Shown here piece by piece: positions 54,991 to 64,000 of a stretch of 64,000 nt of DNA. The stretch spans positions 62,001 through 126,000 of the forward strand of contig NZ_MJAO01000003.1 of NCBI RefSeq assembly GCF_001902635.1. The letters run 5' to 3'. A program made the position numbers and the translations under genes. This DNA comes from Serratia marcescens. Its GTDB lineage: Bacteria; Pseudomonadota; Gammaproteobacteria; Enterobacterales; Enterobacteriaceae. Positions within the stretch are counted from its first letter, which is position 1. Every line of letters starts with the position of its first letter. The notes below the pieces were generated by a model. The model did no database searches. It was not told the origin of the DNA and was given only the letters and a program-made list of their open reading frames with translations.

Positions 54991-55015
54991 AAAAAACCGG
55001 CCGCGGGGGCCGGTT
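54991..55015 (-). terminator. Terminator of the peroxiredoxin gene
   Basis: On the minus strand AACCGGCC / GGCCGGTT with a five-base loop is followed by a run of T (plus-strand A-run 54991-54996), about 20 bases after the peroxiredoxin stop. Confidence 0.75.
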
Positions 55016-55035
55016 GATTCGCTATCAGGCTGAAA

Positions 55036-55638
55036 TTACAGCTTGGCAGCGTTTTCAGACAGGTATTTTGCAACGCCGTCTGGGGAGGCGCCCATACCTG
55101 CTTTGCCTTTTTCCCACTGAGCCGGGCACACTTCACCGTGCTCTTCGTGGAATTGCAGCGCGTCAACGGTACGGAGCATTTCGTCGATGTTACGGCCGAT
55201 TGGCAGGTCGTTAACAACCTGAGCACGTACGATGCCGTCTTTGTCGATCAGGAAGGAGCCGCGCAGCGCAACGCCGGCTTCCGGGTGTTCGATGCCGTAA
55301 GCTTTCTGGATTTCACGCTTGATGTCAGCAACCATTGCGTATTTCACTTCACCGATGCCGCCTTTGTCGACAGGGGTTTTACGCCATGCGTTGTGAACGA
55401 ACTCTGAGTCGAAGGAAACGCCAACCACTTCAACGCCACGCTTCTGGAACTCTTCATAGCGGTGATCGAAAGCGATCAGCTCGGAAGGGCATACGAAGGT
55501 GAAGTCCATTGGCCAGAAGAACAGGACGGCCGGTTTGCCGTTCAGGTGCTTCTTCAGGTTGAAGTTTTCAACGATTTCGCCGCTACCCAGTACGGCAGCT
55601 GCAGTGAAGTCAGGGGCTTGACGAGTTACCAGGACCAT
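55036..55638 (-). CDS. Typical 2-Cys peroxiredoxin (PrxC/AhpC-Prx1 type)
   Basis: A 200-residue peroxiredoxin of the eukaryote-like Prx1 group: peroxidatic Cys50 in FTFVCPSE and resolving Cys171 in GEVCPAQW. The GG(I/L)G loop and a C-terminal tail are present, features linked to sensitivity to over-oxidation. It reduces peroxides with thioredoxin. No ahpF is adjacent, which fits a thioredoxin-dependent enzyme. Start 55638 has ACAGGAG; the longer frame is leader sequence. An OxyR-like palindrome and a promoter (TTTATT, 17 bases, TATACT) lie upstream. Confidence 0.93.
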   Translation of the reverse strand: MVLVTRQAPDFTAAAVLGSGEIVENFNLKKHLNGKPAVLFFWPMDFTFVCPSELIAFDHRYEEFQKRGVEVVGVSFDSEFVHNAWRKTPVDKGGIGEVKYAMVADIKREIQKAYGIEHPEAGVALRGSFLIDKDGIVRAQVVNDLPIGRNIDEMLRTVDALQFHEEHGEVCPAQWEKGKAGMGASPDGVAKYLSENAAKL

Positions 55639-55737
55639 AATTACTCCTGTAATAGGTGTTAAAGGGTGGATGTAAAAACAAGGGCCAGTATAGGGGCCGC
55701 GACTTGGTGAATAAAGGGTAAAAGACCAATCGATGAG

Positions 55738-55752
55738 ATAGTTTTTACCTAT
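55738..55752 (-). promoter_or_regulatory. OxyR-like site upstream of peroxiredoxin gene
   Basis: ATAG-N7-CTAT, which on the gene's strand reads ATAGGTAAAAACTAT, fitting the half-operator ATAGnTnnnAnCTAT at every fixed base. The adjoining second half is only partly conserved. It lies just upstream of the -35 (about 55715) of a TATACT promoter (55692-55687), the usual activating position. Confidence 0.5.
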
Positions 55753-55867
55753 CAAAGTCGTTAATTAAATTTAGCGAGCTTTAAAAATAAACTTTTCCCA
55801 CAAAAGGGCAAGCGGCAAAACGTAAATTCTTGCAAGGCGTTGCAATTTCAATCGGTTGGGCTTGACC

Positions 55868-56449
55868 CTAGAGCGCTTTATCCTTCGCCAGCCGCATCAT
55901 TTGCGGGTAAAACTGCCAAAACTGTGTTTCAAGCTGATGATAATGTTGCTCGACGTCGGCGAATGAGCCGGCCAGTGCATCGAGGCGCGGGCGGCGGCTG
56001 GCCATGCCTTGCAGCACCTGGGCGATGAACGGCAATTCGGCGTAGCGCTCCAGCCAGCGTTCCGGCCACAGGTAGCCGTTCAGGTTCTGAAAACGCGGCG
56101 GCGTGAGCGGCAGATAAGGTTCGATCTGGCTGCGGGCTTCCTGGGTAAACTGGTGCAGGTCGCGCGAAGGCTCCAACTGCTGCCAGTGGCGCGCCAGAAA
56201 ATGGTCCCACACCACGTCGAGAGTGATTGGCGCCACGCGGCGGTAGGGGGCGCTGAAATAGTCGCGGCTGGCTTTGACCTGCGGCAGGCTGTCGGTCAAT
56301 ACGTCGACGCGGCGGTGCATCATGATGCCGGCCACCACGTCGGGCGGGTAGTCGGCGGCGGGGTTGCCGCGCACGAAATCGGCCAGCAGGTTGCCCAGCA
56401 GCGAGCTGTCCGCCAGCATGGCCAGGTGAAGATGAGCGAGAAAATTCAT
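55868..56449 (-). CDS. acpH: Acyl carrier protein phosphodiesterase AcpH
   Basis: A 193-residue HD-like phosphodiesterase, the length of E. coli AcpH (YajB). It opens [10 protein letters not shown] and carries [20 protein letters not shown] and [12 protein letters not shown], where the conserved His and Asp ligands for Mn sit. It removes 4'-phosphopantetheine from ACP. Divergent from queA, as in E. coli. Confidence 0.93.
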   Translation of the reverse strand: MNFLAHLHLAMLADSSLLGNLLADFVRGNPAADYPPDVVAGIMMHRRVDVLTDSLPQVKASRDYFSAPYRRVAPITLDVVWDHFLARHWQQLEPSRDLHQFTQEARSQIEPYLPLTPPRFQNLNGYLWPERWLERYAELPFIAQVLQGMASRRPRLDALAGSFADVEQHYHQLETQFWQFYPQMMRLAKDKAL

Positions 56450-56569
56450 CCCTCAACTATACCCGAAGTCAGGCAAATCCTCCTTATTTCTTGCCGCTGA
56501 CCGCCCCCGGCTTTAGACTAGGCCGCCTGTTTTTTACCAACCAGCCCTAAATTGAAGAAGTGAATACCC

Positions 56570-57640
56570 ATGCGCGTCGCTGATTTTTCGTTTGAACTTC
56601 CCGAATCCCTGATTGCCCACTATCCCCAGGCCGAGCGCAGCGCATGCCGCCTGCTGCAGCTGGACGGGCCGAGCGGGGCGCTGACGCACGGCGTATTCAC
56701 CGATCTGCTGGATAAGCTGGAAGCCGGCGACCTGCTGGTGTTCAACAATACCCGCGTGATCCCAGCGCGCATGTTCGGCCGCAAGGTCAGCGGCGGCAAG
56801 ATTGAAGTGCTGGTGGAGCGCGTGTTGGACGACCATCGCGTGCTGGCGCACGTGCGCGCGTCGAAAGCGCCGAAGCCGGGCGCCGAGCTGCTGCTGGGGG
56901 ACGACGAGAGCATCGCCGCCACCATGGTGGCGCGCCACGAGACGCTGTTCGAGCTGCGCTTCAACGACGAACGCGACGTGTTCACTATCCTCAACGCCGC
57001 CGGCCACATGCCGCTGCCGCCTTATATCGCCCGCCCGGATGAAGACGCCGACCGCGAGCTGTATCAGACGGTCTACAGCGAGAAGCCCGGTGCTGTCGCC
57101 GCGCCGACCGCCGGCCTGCACTTCGACGAGCCGCTGCTGGCGGCGCTGCGCGCCAAGGGCGTGGAAATGGCGTTCGTGACGCTGCACGTCGGCGCCGGCA
57201 CCTTCCAGCCGGTGCGCGTGGAAACCATCGAAGATCACGTGATGCACGCCGAATACGCCGAAGTGCCGCAGGACGTGGTCGATGCGGTGCTGGCCTGCAA
57301 GGCGCGCGGCAAACGCGTCGTGGCGGTGGGCACCACCTCGGTGCGCTCGCTGGAAAGCGCCGCGGCGGCCAGCAAAGAGGCACTGATTGCGCCGTTCTTC
57401 GGCGATACCAGCATCTTTATCTATCCGGGCTATCACTATCAGGTGATCGACGCGCTGGTGACCAATTTCCACCTGCCGGAATCGACTCTGATCATGCTGG
57501 TGTCGGCCTTCGCCGGCTATAAAAACACCATGCACGCCTATCAGCAGGCGGTGGCCGAGCAGTATCGCTTTTTCAGCTACGGCGATGCGATGTTCATCAG
57601 CCGTAACCCGCAGGCGGAAAACGAATCCGTCGGCGGTTAA
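56570..57640 (+). CDS. queA: QueA, S-adenosylmethionine:tRNA ribosyltransferase-isomerase
   Basis: A 356-residue enzyme (E. coli QueA: 356), with the N-terminal [15 protein letters not shown] and conserved [24 protein letters not shown] and [10 protein letters not shown] blocks. It builds epoxyqueuosine on tRNA by transferring and isomerising the ribosyl group of SAM. First gene of queA-tgt-yajC-secDF. The start is preceded by a weak AATTGAAGAAG stretch. Confidence 0.97.
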   Translation: MRVADFSFELPESLIAHYPQAERSACRLLQLDGPSGALTHGVFTDLLDKLEAGDLLVFNNTRVIPARMFGRKVSGGKIEVLVERVLDDHRVLAHVRASKAPKPGAELLLGDDESIAATMVARHETLFELRFNDERDVFTILNAAGHMPLPPYIARPDEDADRELYQTVYSEKPGAVAAPTAGLHFDEPLLAALRAKGVEMAFVTLHVGAGTFQPVRVETIEDHVMHAEYAEVPQDVVDAVLACKARGKRVVAVGTTSVRSLESAAAASKEALIAPFFGDTSIFIYPGYHYQVIDALVTNFHLPESTLIMLVSAFAGYKNTMHAYQQAVAEQYRFFSYGDAMFISRNPQAENESVGG

Positions 57641-58951
<1,311 letters not shown>

Positions 58952-58995
58952 GAAACGCTTGATCTAATAATTGATAACTTAATGAGGGAATTTCA

Positions 58996-59328
58996 ATGAG
59001 CTTTTTCATTTCTGACGCCGTCGCATCCGCAGGGGCTCCGGCTCAGGGAAGCCCGTACTCTCTGATCATTATGCTGGTGGTGTTCGGCCTGATCTTCTAC
59101 TTCATGATCCTGCGCCCACAGCAGAAACGCGCTAAAGATCACAAGAAGCTGATGGACTCCATCGGTAAAGGCGACGAAGTGCTGACCACCGGCGGCCTGA
59201 TCGGTCGCGTGACCAAAGTGGCCGACACCGGCATCATCGCCATCGCGCTGAACGACACCACGGAAGTGATGATCAAGCGTGACTTCGTGGCGGCCGTTCT
59301 GCCGAAAGGTACCATGAAGGCCCTGTAA
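58996..59328 (+). CDS. yajC: Sec translocase accessory subunit YajC
   Basis: A 110-residue inner-membrane protein with one membrane helix (about 20-40, YSLIIMLVVFGLIFYFMILRPQQKR) and a cytoplasmic domain with GDEVLTTGGLIGRVTKV. It associates with SecDF and SecYEG. The length equals E. coli YajC. It follows tgt after the ERIC element and precedes secD by 24 bases. Confidence 0.97.
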   Translation: MSFFISDAVASAGAPAQGSPYSLIIMLVVFGLIFYFMILRPQQKRAKDHKKLMDSIGKGDEVLTTGGLIGRVTKVADTGIIAIALNDTTEVMIKRDFVAAVLPKGTMKAL

Positions 59329-59352
59329 TCTTTTTTCCCGAAGGGAATTGCC

Positions 59353-61200
59353 GTGCTAAACCGTTATCCTTTGTGGAAGTATCTGATGTTGATCGCTGTG
59401 ATCCTCATCGGTCTGCTTTATGCGCTTCCCAACATCTACGGTGAGGATCCGGCCGTACAAATCACTGGCGCGCGCGGCGTCGCCGCCAGTGAAACTACGC
59501 TGGACCAGGTCCGTACCGTATTAGAAAAAGACAACATCGCGAGCAAGTCGATTGCGCTGGAAAATGGCGCCATCCTGGCTCGCTTTAAAGATCCTGACGT
59601 TCAGCTGCGCGCCCGCGAAGCGCTGGTGACCGAGCTGGGTGACAAATTCGTCGTGGCGCTGAACCTGGCGCCGGCCACGCCGACCTGGCTGGCCATGCTG
59701 GGCGCAGAGCCGATGAAACTCGGCCTGGACCTGCGCGGCGGCGTGCACTTCCTGATGGAAGTGGATATGGACACCGCGTTGAGCAAGCTGCAGGAACAGA
59801 CCATGGACACCCTGCGCAGCGAGCTGCGTGAGAAGGGCATTCCTTACGCGTCTATCCGCAAGCTGGACAACAACGGCGTGGAAGTCCGCTTCCGCGACGA
59901 TGCGGCCCGCGATCAGGCCATCAGCTACATCGGCCCGCGTCAGCGCGATCTGGTGCTGTCCGCCAACGGCGCCAACACCATGAAAGCCAGCCTGACGGAC
60001 GCCCGTCTGAGCGAAGCGCGCGAATACGCCGTACAGCAGAACATCACTATCCTGCGTAACCGCGTCAACCAGCTCGGCGTCGCCGAACCGCTGGTGCAGC
60101 GCCAGGGCGCCGACCGCATCGTGGTCGAACTGCCGGGCATTCAGGACACCGCGCGCGCCAAAGAAATTCTGGGCGCCACCGCGACCCTGGAATTCCGTCT
60201 GGTGAACACCAATGCGGACGCCACTGCGGCGGCCAACGGCCGCGTGCCGGGCGATTCCGAGGTGAAATACACCCGTGACGGCCAGCCGATCGTGCTGTAC
60301 AAGCGTGTGATCCTGACCGGTGACCACATCACCGACTCCACCTCGAGCACCGACGAATACAACCAGCCGCAGGTTAACATCTCGCTGGACAGCGCCGGCG
60401 GCACGTCCATGTCCAACTTCACCAAGGACAACATTGGCAAGCCGATGGCGACCCTGTTCGTGGAGTATAAGGACAGCGGCAAGAAAGACGCCAACGGCCG
60501 CGCGGTGCTGGTGAAACAGGAAGAAGTGATCAACGTGGCGAACATTCAGTCGCGTCTGGGCAACAGCTTCCGCATCACCGGTATCGGCAACCCGAACGAA
60601 GCGCGTCAGCTTTCGCTGCTGCTGCGTGCGGGTGCGCTGATCGCGCCGATTCAGATCGTCGAAGAGCGTACCATCGGTCCAACTCTGGGTCAGCAGAACA
60701 TCACCCAAGGTCTGGAAGCCTGTCTGTGGGGCCTGGTGGCGTCCATCGTCTTCATGGTGGTTTGGTACCGTAAGTTCGGCGTGATCGCCACCACGGCGCT
60801 GGTCGCCAACCTGGTGCTGATCGTTGGCGTGATGTCCCTGTTACCGGGGGCGACGCTGACCATGCCGGGTATTGCCGGGATCGTGTTGACGCTGGCGGTG
60901 GCGGTCGACGCCAACGTACTGATTAACGAACGTATCAAGGAAGAGCTGAAGAATGGCCGGTCCATTCAGCAGGCGATTCATGAGGGCTATAAAGGCGCGT
61001 TCTCCAGTATCGTCGACGCCAACATCACCACGCTGATCACCGCGGTCATCCTGTACGCAGTGGGCACCGGTTCGATCAAAGGCTTTGCGATCACCACCGC
61101 TATCGGTGTGGCGACGTCCATGTTCACCGCGATTGTCGGTACCCGTGCCATCGTCAACCTGCTTTACGGCGGCAAACGCATTAACAAGCTGTCTATCTGA
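59353..61200 (+). CDS. secD: Protein-export membrane protein SecD
   Basis: A 615-residue RND-type protein starting at GTG 59353 behind GAAGGGAAT. It has an N-terminal membrane helix, a large periplasmic P1 domain (about 30-445), and five further helices with [16 protein letters not shown] and [14 protein letters not shown] (the conserved acidic residue in TM4). With SecF it uses the proton gradient to complete protein export. Length equals E. coli SecD. Ten bases separate it from secF. Confidence 0.97.
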   Translation: MLNRYPLWKYLMLIAVILIGLLYALPNIYGEDPAVQITGARGVAASETTLDQVRTVLEKDNIASKSIALENGAILARFKDPDVQLRAREALVTELGDKFVVALNLAPATPTWLAMLGAEPMKLGLDLRGGVHFLMEVDMDTALSKLQEQTMDTLRSELREKGIPYASIRKLDNNGVEVRFRDDAARDQAISYIGPRQRDLVLSANGANTMKASLTDARLSEAREYAVQQNITILRNRVNQLGVAEPLVQRQGADRIVVELPGIQDTARAKEILGATATLEFRLVNTNADATAAANGRVPGDSEVKYTRDGQPIVLYKRVILTGDHITDSTSSTDEYNQPQVNISLDSAGGTSMSNFTKDNIGKPMATLFVEYKDSGKKDANGRAVLVKQEEVINVANIQSRLGNSFRITGIGNPNEARQLSLLLRAGALIAPIQIVEERTIGPTLGQQNITQGLEACLWGLVASIVFMVVWYRKFGVIATTALVANLVLIVGVMSLLPGATLTMPGIAGIVLTLAVAVDANVLINERIKEELKNGRSIQQAIHEGYKGAFSSIVDANITTLITAVILYAVGTGSIKGFAITTAIGVATSMFTAIVGTRAIVNLLYGGKRINKLSI

Positions 61201-61210
61201 GGAGTGCGTT

Positions 61211-62179
61211 GTGGCACAGGATTATACTGTTGAGCAACTCAACTACGGCCGTAAAGTCTATGACTTTATGCGCTGGGACTACGTGGCCTTCGGCATTTCG
61301 TTGGTGCTGTTGGTCGCGTCGATCGCCACCATGTCGGTGCGCGGGTTTAACTGGGGTCTGGATTTCACCGGCGGTACGGTGATTGAAATCAACCTGGAGA
61401 AACCGGCTAACCTCGACCTGATGCGCGATACGCTGGAGAAGGCCGGGTTCCAGGATCCGATCATCCAGAACTTCGGCAGCAGCCGCGACGTGATGGTGCG
61501 TATGCCACCGGCGACCGGTACCGCAGGCCAGGAACTGGGCAACAAAGTGATCGGCGTGATCAACGACTCGGTGGATAAAAATGCCACCGTGAAGCGCATT
61601 GAGTTCGTCGGCCCGAGCGTGGGCAGCGAACTGGCGCAAACCGGCGGCATGGCGCTGCTGGTGGCGTTGATCTGTATCCTGATCTACGTCGGTTTCCGCT
61701 TCGAATGGCGCCTGGCGCTGGGGGCGGTCATCGCGCTGGCGCACGACGTGATCATCACGCTGGGCGTGCTGTCGCTGTTCCACATCGAGATTGACCTGAC
61801 CATCGTCGCGTCTCTGATGTCGGTTATCGGCTACTCGCTGAACGACAGCATCGTGGTTTCCGACCGTATTCGTGAGAACTTCCGCAAGATCCGCCGCGGC
61901 ACGCCTTACGAGATCATGAACGTGTCGCTGACCCAGACGCTGAGCCGTACGCTGATGACTTCCGGTACTACCCTGATGGTGGTGCTGATGCTGTACATCT
62001 TCGGTGGCGCGATGCTGCAAGGCTTCTCGCTGGCGATGCTGATCGGCGTGTCGATCGGTACCGTCTCCTCCATCTACGTCGCGTCCGCGCTGGCGTTGAA
62101 GCTGGGGATGAAACGCGAGCACATGCTGCAGCAGAAAGTGGAAAAAGAGGGCGCGGATCAGCCTTCGATTCTGCCTTAA
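61211..62179 (+). CDS. secF: Protein-export membrane protein SecF
   Basis: A 322-residue partner of SecD (E. coli SecF: 323) starting at GTG 61211; its ribosome site GAGGAG overlaps the secD stop, indicating coupling. Six membrane helices, periplasmic domain with [12 protein letters not shown], and the conserved [18 protein letters not shown] segment. A longer frame from 61085 that overlaps secD is rejected. A strong terminator follows. Confidence 0.97.
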   Translation: MAQDYTVEQLNYGRKVYDFMRWDYVAFGISLVLLVASIATMSVRGFNWGLDFTGGTVIEINLEKPANLDLMRDTLEKAGFQDPIIQNFGSSRDVMVRMPPATGTAGQELGNKVIGVINDSVDKNATVKRIEFVGPSVGSELAQTGGMALLVALICILIYVGFRFEWRLALGAVIALAHDVIITLGVLSLFHIEIDLTIVASLMSVIGYSLNDSIVVSDRIRENFRKIRRGTPYEIMNVSLTQTLSRTLMTSGTTLMVVLMLYIFGGAMLQGFSLAMLIGVSIGTVSSIYVASALALKLGMKREHMLQQKVEKEGADQPSILP

Positions 62180-62204
62180 CCGCCGCAGTATTCAGCGAAA
62201 TGAG

Positions 62205-62234
62205 AAGGAGCGCCTATCGGCGCTCCTTTTTTTT
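62205..62234 (+). terminator. Terminator after secF
   Basis: Ten-base stem AAGGAGCGCC / GGCGCTCCTT with a four-base loop and eight T. Ends the queA-tgt-yajC-secDF operon. Confidence 0.85.
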
Positions 62235-62244
62235 GCTGCGGGTT

Positions 62245-62805
62245 TCAGTATTGCCGCACGACCGCCGGCTGGGCGGTCGATATCAGACTGTGCAGACGGA
62301 TATAGCCCAGCTGTTCCGGCGTCAGGCCGCTGAGGCGCAGTTCGAAGTCCTGACCGGGTTTCGGCAGCAGCGAATCGGCGCTGGCGATCGGTTGCGACAG
62401 CGCCTCGGCGCTCAACGGCCGGCCGGTGGCGGCATCCAACTGGCCCCATTCCACTACCGCTTTGAACGGCGGCAGCATGGCTTGGGAGAGGATGCGCACA
62501 TGCAGCTGCGCCTGCGTGCCGTTGGCTTCGCTCTTGATATGACTGAGCGATACGCTCAGCTCGCCGATGCTGCTCTGCAGGCGGGCGGCGCTCCTGGCCG
62601 CCGGCAGCAGGTAGACGCCGCTGTCGGAGTGTTGGTTGAGCTGATTCTGCCGCTCCAGCGCGGTGGTTTGGTCGGTTAGCACGCTCACCTTCTGGTTCAG
62701 TGCGGCGACCTGGTGGCGCAGCTGAGGCACGGCGGCGTTGTGCGCGCAGCCCGCCAGCAATACGGCGGCGGCGAGCAGGACGATTTTCGGGCAACAGGTT
62801 GTCAT
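62245..62805 (-). CDS. yajI: Lipoprotein YajI (DUF3251)
   Basis: A 186-residue lipoprotein with lipobox LAGC (Cys20), a coiled-coil stretch (about 25-60, QLRHQVAALNQKVSVLTDQTTALERQ) and a DUF3251 beta domain. E. coli YajI lies at the same place between secF and nrdR and has the same layout; its function is unknown. Divergent from nrdR. Confidence 0.88.
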   Translation of the reverse strand: MTTCCPKIVLLAAAVLLAGCAHNAAVPQLRHQVAALNQKVSVLTDQTTALERQNQLNQHSDSGVYLLPAARSAARLQSSIGELSVSLSHIKSEANGTQAQLHVRILSQAMLPPFKAVVEWGQLDAATGRPLSAEALSQPIASADSLLPKPGQDFELRLSGLTPEQLGYIRLHSLISTAQPAVVRQY

Positions 62806-62981
62806 AACGGCGATTTCCTATGCAGAATCTCCTGTTATCAGCTTAGTCCGCGCGGAGGGGAAAGTCATATCGGCACCGGCTTCCCGGTCGCCGGTCGCAA
62901 CAAATGGCCGCCGCCCTTTGTTGTGGCTGCACTTCGGGTTAAACTGCGCTTATCTATAAAAAACGTTTATCAGGACGTGTT

Positions 62982-63431
62982 ATGCATTGCCCTTTCTGCG
63001 CCGCCGTTGATACCAAAGTCATTGATTCCCGCCTGGTGGGGGACGGTTCGCAAGTGCGCCGTCGCCGCCAGTGCCTGGTGTGCAATGAGCGCTTCACCAC
63101 CTTCGAGGTGGCCGAACTGGTGATGCCGCGAGTGATTAAAAGCGATGACGTGCGCGAGCCGTTCAACGAAGACAAACTGCGTCGCGGCATGCTGAAAGCG
63201 CTGGAGAAGCGCCCGGTGAGCTCGGACGACGTGGAAAACGCCCTTAATCATATCAAATCTCAACTGCGCGCCACCGGCGAACGCGAAGTGCCGACGAAAT
63301 TAGTGGGCAATCTGGTGATGGACGCGCTGAAAAAGTTGGATAAGGTGGCCTACATTCGCTTTGCGTCGGTGTACCGCAGCTTCGAAGATGTGCGCGAATT
63401 CGGCGAAGAGATCGCCCGCCTGCAAGACTAA
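62982..63431 (+). CDS. nrdR: Ribonucleotide reductase repressor NrdR
   Basis: A 149-residue regulator, the length of E. coli NrdR: zinc ribbon with Cys3, Cys6, Cys31 and Cys34, and an ATP-cone domain ([29 protein letters not shown], about 49-139). It represses nrd genes when the cone binds dATP/ATP. Ten bases upstream of ribD, as in most enterobacteria. Confidence 0.97.
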   Translation: MHCPFCAAVDTKVIDSRLVGDGSQVRRRRQCLVCNERFTTFEVAELVMPRVIKSDDVREPFNEDKLRRGMLKALEKRPVSSDDVENALNHIKSQLRATGEREVPTKLVGNLVMDALKKLDKVAYIRFASVYRSFEDVREFGEEIARLQD

Positions 63432-63441
63432 AGGATCTTTC

Positions 63442-64000
63442 ATGCATCACGACGAATTTTACATGGCGCGCGCCTTCGAGCTGGCGCGGCTGGGGCGTTT
63501 TACGACCGCACCTAATCCGAACGTCGGCTGCGTTATCGTGCGCGACGGTGAGATTGTCGGCGAAGGCTATCATTTGCGCGCCGGCGAGCCGCACGCGGAA
63601 GTGCACGCGCTGCGGATGGCGGGCGACAGGGCGCGCGGCGCCACCGCCTATGTCACGCTTGAGCCGTGCAGCCATCATGGCCGCACGCCGCCCTGTGCCG
63701 ATGCGCTGGTGGCCGCCGGCGTGACGCGGGTGGTTGCGGCGATGCAAGATCCCAACCCGCAGGTGGCGGGGCGCGGGCTGTACAAGCTGCAGCAGGCCGG
63801 CGTTGAGGTGCGGCACGGCCTGATGTTGGCCGAGGCGGAAGCGGTCAACCTGGGGTTCCTCAAGCGCATGCGCACCGGTTTCCCTTATGTGCAGCTGAAG
63901 CTGGGCGCGTCGCTGGACGGCCGCACGGCGATGGCCTCTGGCGAGAGCCAGTGGATCACCTCACCCGAAGCGCGTCAGGACGTGCAGCGCCTGCGCGCGC
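63442..64000 (+). CDS. ribD: RibD, riboflavin deaminase/reductase (5' part, cut by window edge)
   Basis: The first 186 codons of ribD; the frame is open at the window end. The deaminase domain has the zinc ligands His51-Ala-Glu53, Cys76 (EPCSHHG) and Cys85 (TPPC). The start of the reductase domain (YVQLKLGASLDGRTAMASGESQWI) follows at about 150. The full enzyme (about 370 residues) deaminates and reduces the pyrimidine intermediate in riboflavin synthesis. Start ATG 63442 follows AAAGGATC. Confidence 0.96.
   Translation, partial: MHHDEFYMARAFELARLGRFTTAPNPNVGCVIVRDGEIVGEGYHLRAGEPHAEVHALRMAGDRARGATAYVTLEPCSHHGRTPPCADALVAAGVTRVVAAMQDPNPQVAGRGLYKLQQAGVEVRHGLMLAEAEAVNLGFLKRMRTGFPYVQLKLGASLDGRTAMASGESQWITSPEARQDVQRLRA

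Overview
The window reads as chromosome of a Serratia species (S. marcescens group or a close relative). The basis is a GC-rich enterobacterial codon pattern, many proteins that align from memory with their E. coli counterparts over full length, and gene order. From about 31.6 kb to the right edge it follows the E. coli min 8-9 backbone: aroL, yaiA, ppnP, rdgC, mak, sbcCD, phoBR, brnQ, proY, malZ, acpH, queA, tgt, yajC, secDF, yajI, nrdR, ribD. I see no rRNA, tRNA, CRISPR array, prophage or insertion sequence.

0-31 kb is a patchwork of metabolic and stress genes. It holds a DsbA-fold protein with a thioredoxin-type active site, a class A acid phosphatase, the feaR/feaB phenylacetaldehyde dehydrogenase pair, leuE, the ada alkylation-response gene followed by a deleted oxygenase gene, tehB, yaiW and ipdC. 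These are followed by a Usp protein, pagP, several small envelope proteins, DeoR/LysR/XRE regulators with neighbours, pirin, ycaC, aqpZ, a phytase-like secreted protein, an LtrA protein and a lone iron-type binding protein. One AT-richer insert (about 17.8-19.4 kb) carries an orphan PD-(D/E)XK nuclease of restriction-enzyme type.

31-43 kb is backbone with insertions: an AraC/NTF2-like pair between aroL and yaiA (aroM is absent), a VapBC-type toxin-antitoxin pair, and an orphan BglG/LicT antiterminator. The antiterminator has its own promoter, RAT site and terminator upstream, and no sugar operon is beside it.

43-64 kb holds the phosphate sensor pair phoBR with an extra PstS-like protein, amino-acid carriers brnQ and proY, a mechanosensitive channel, malZ, ggt, a peroxiredoxin and acpH. 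It ends with the queuosine/Sec cluster queA-tgt-yajC-secD-secF and then yajI, nrdR and a truncated ribD. An ERIC repeat lies against tgt and appears to supply its stop codon.

Regulatory sites that can be read directly include two Pho boxes (phoB and the phytase-like gene), an Ada box, a Fur box, an OxyR-type palindrome, a TyrR-type box, the RAT antiterminator leader and many intrinsic terminators. The Pho boxes link the phytase-like gene at 25 kb to the phoBR operon at 43 kb.
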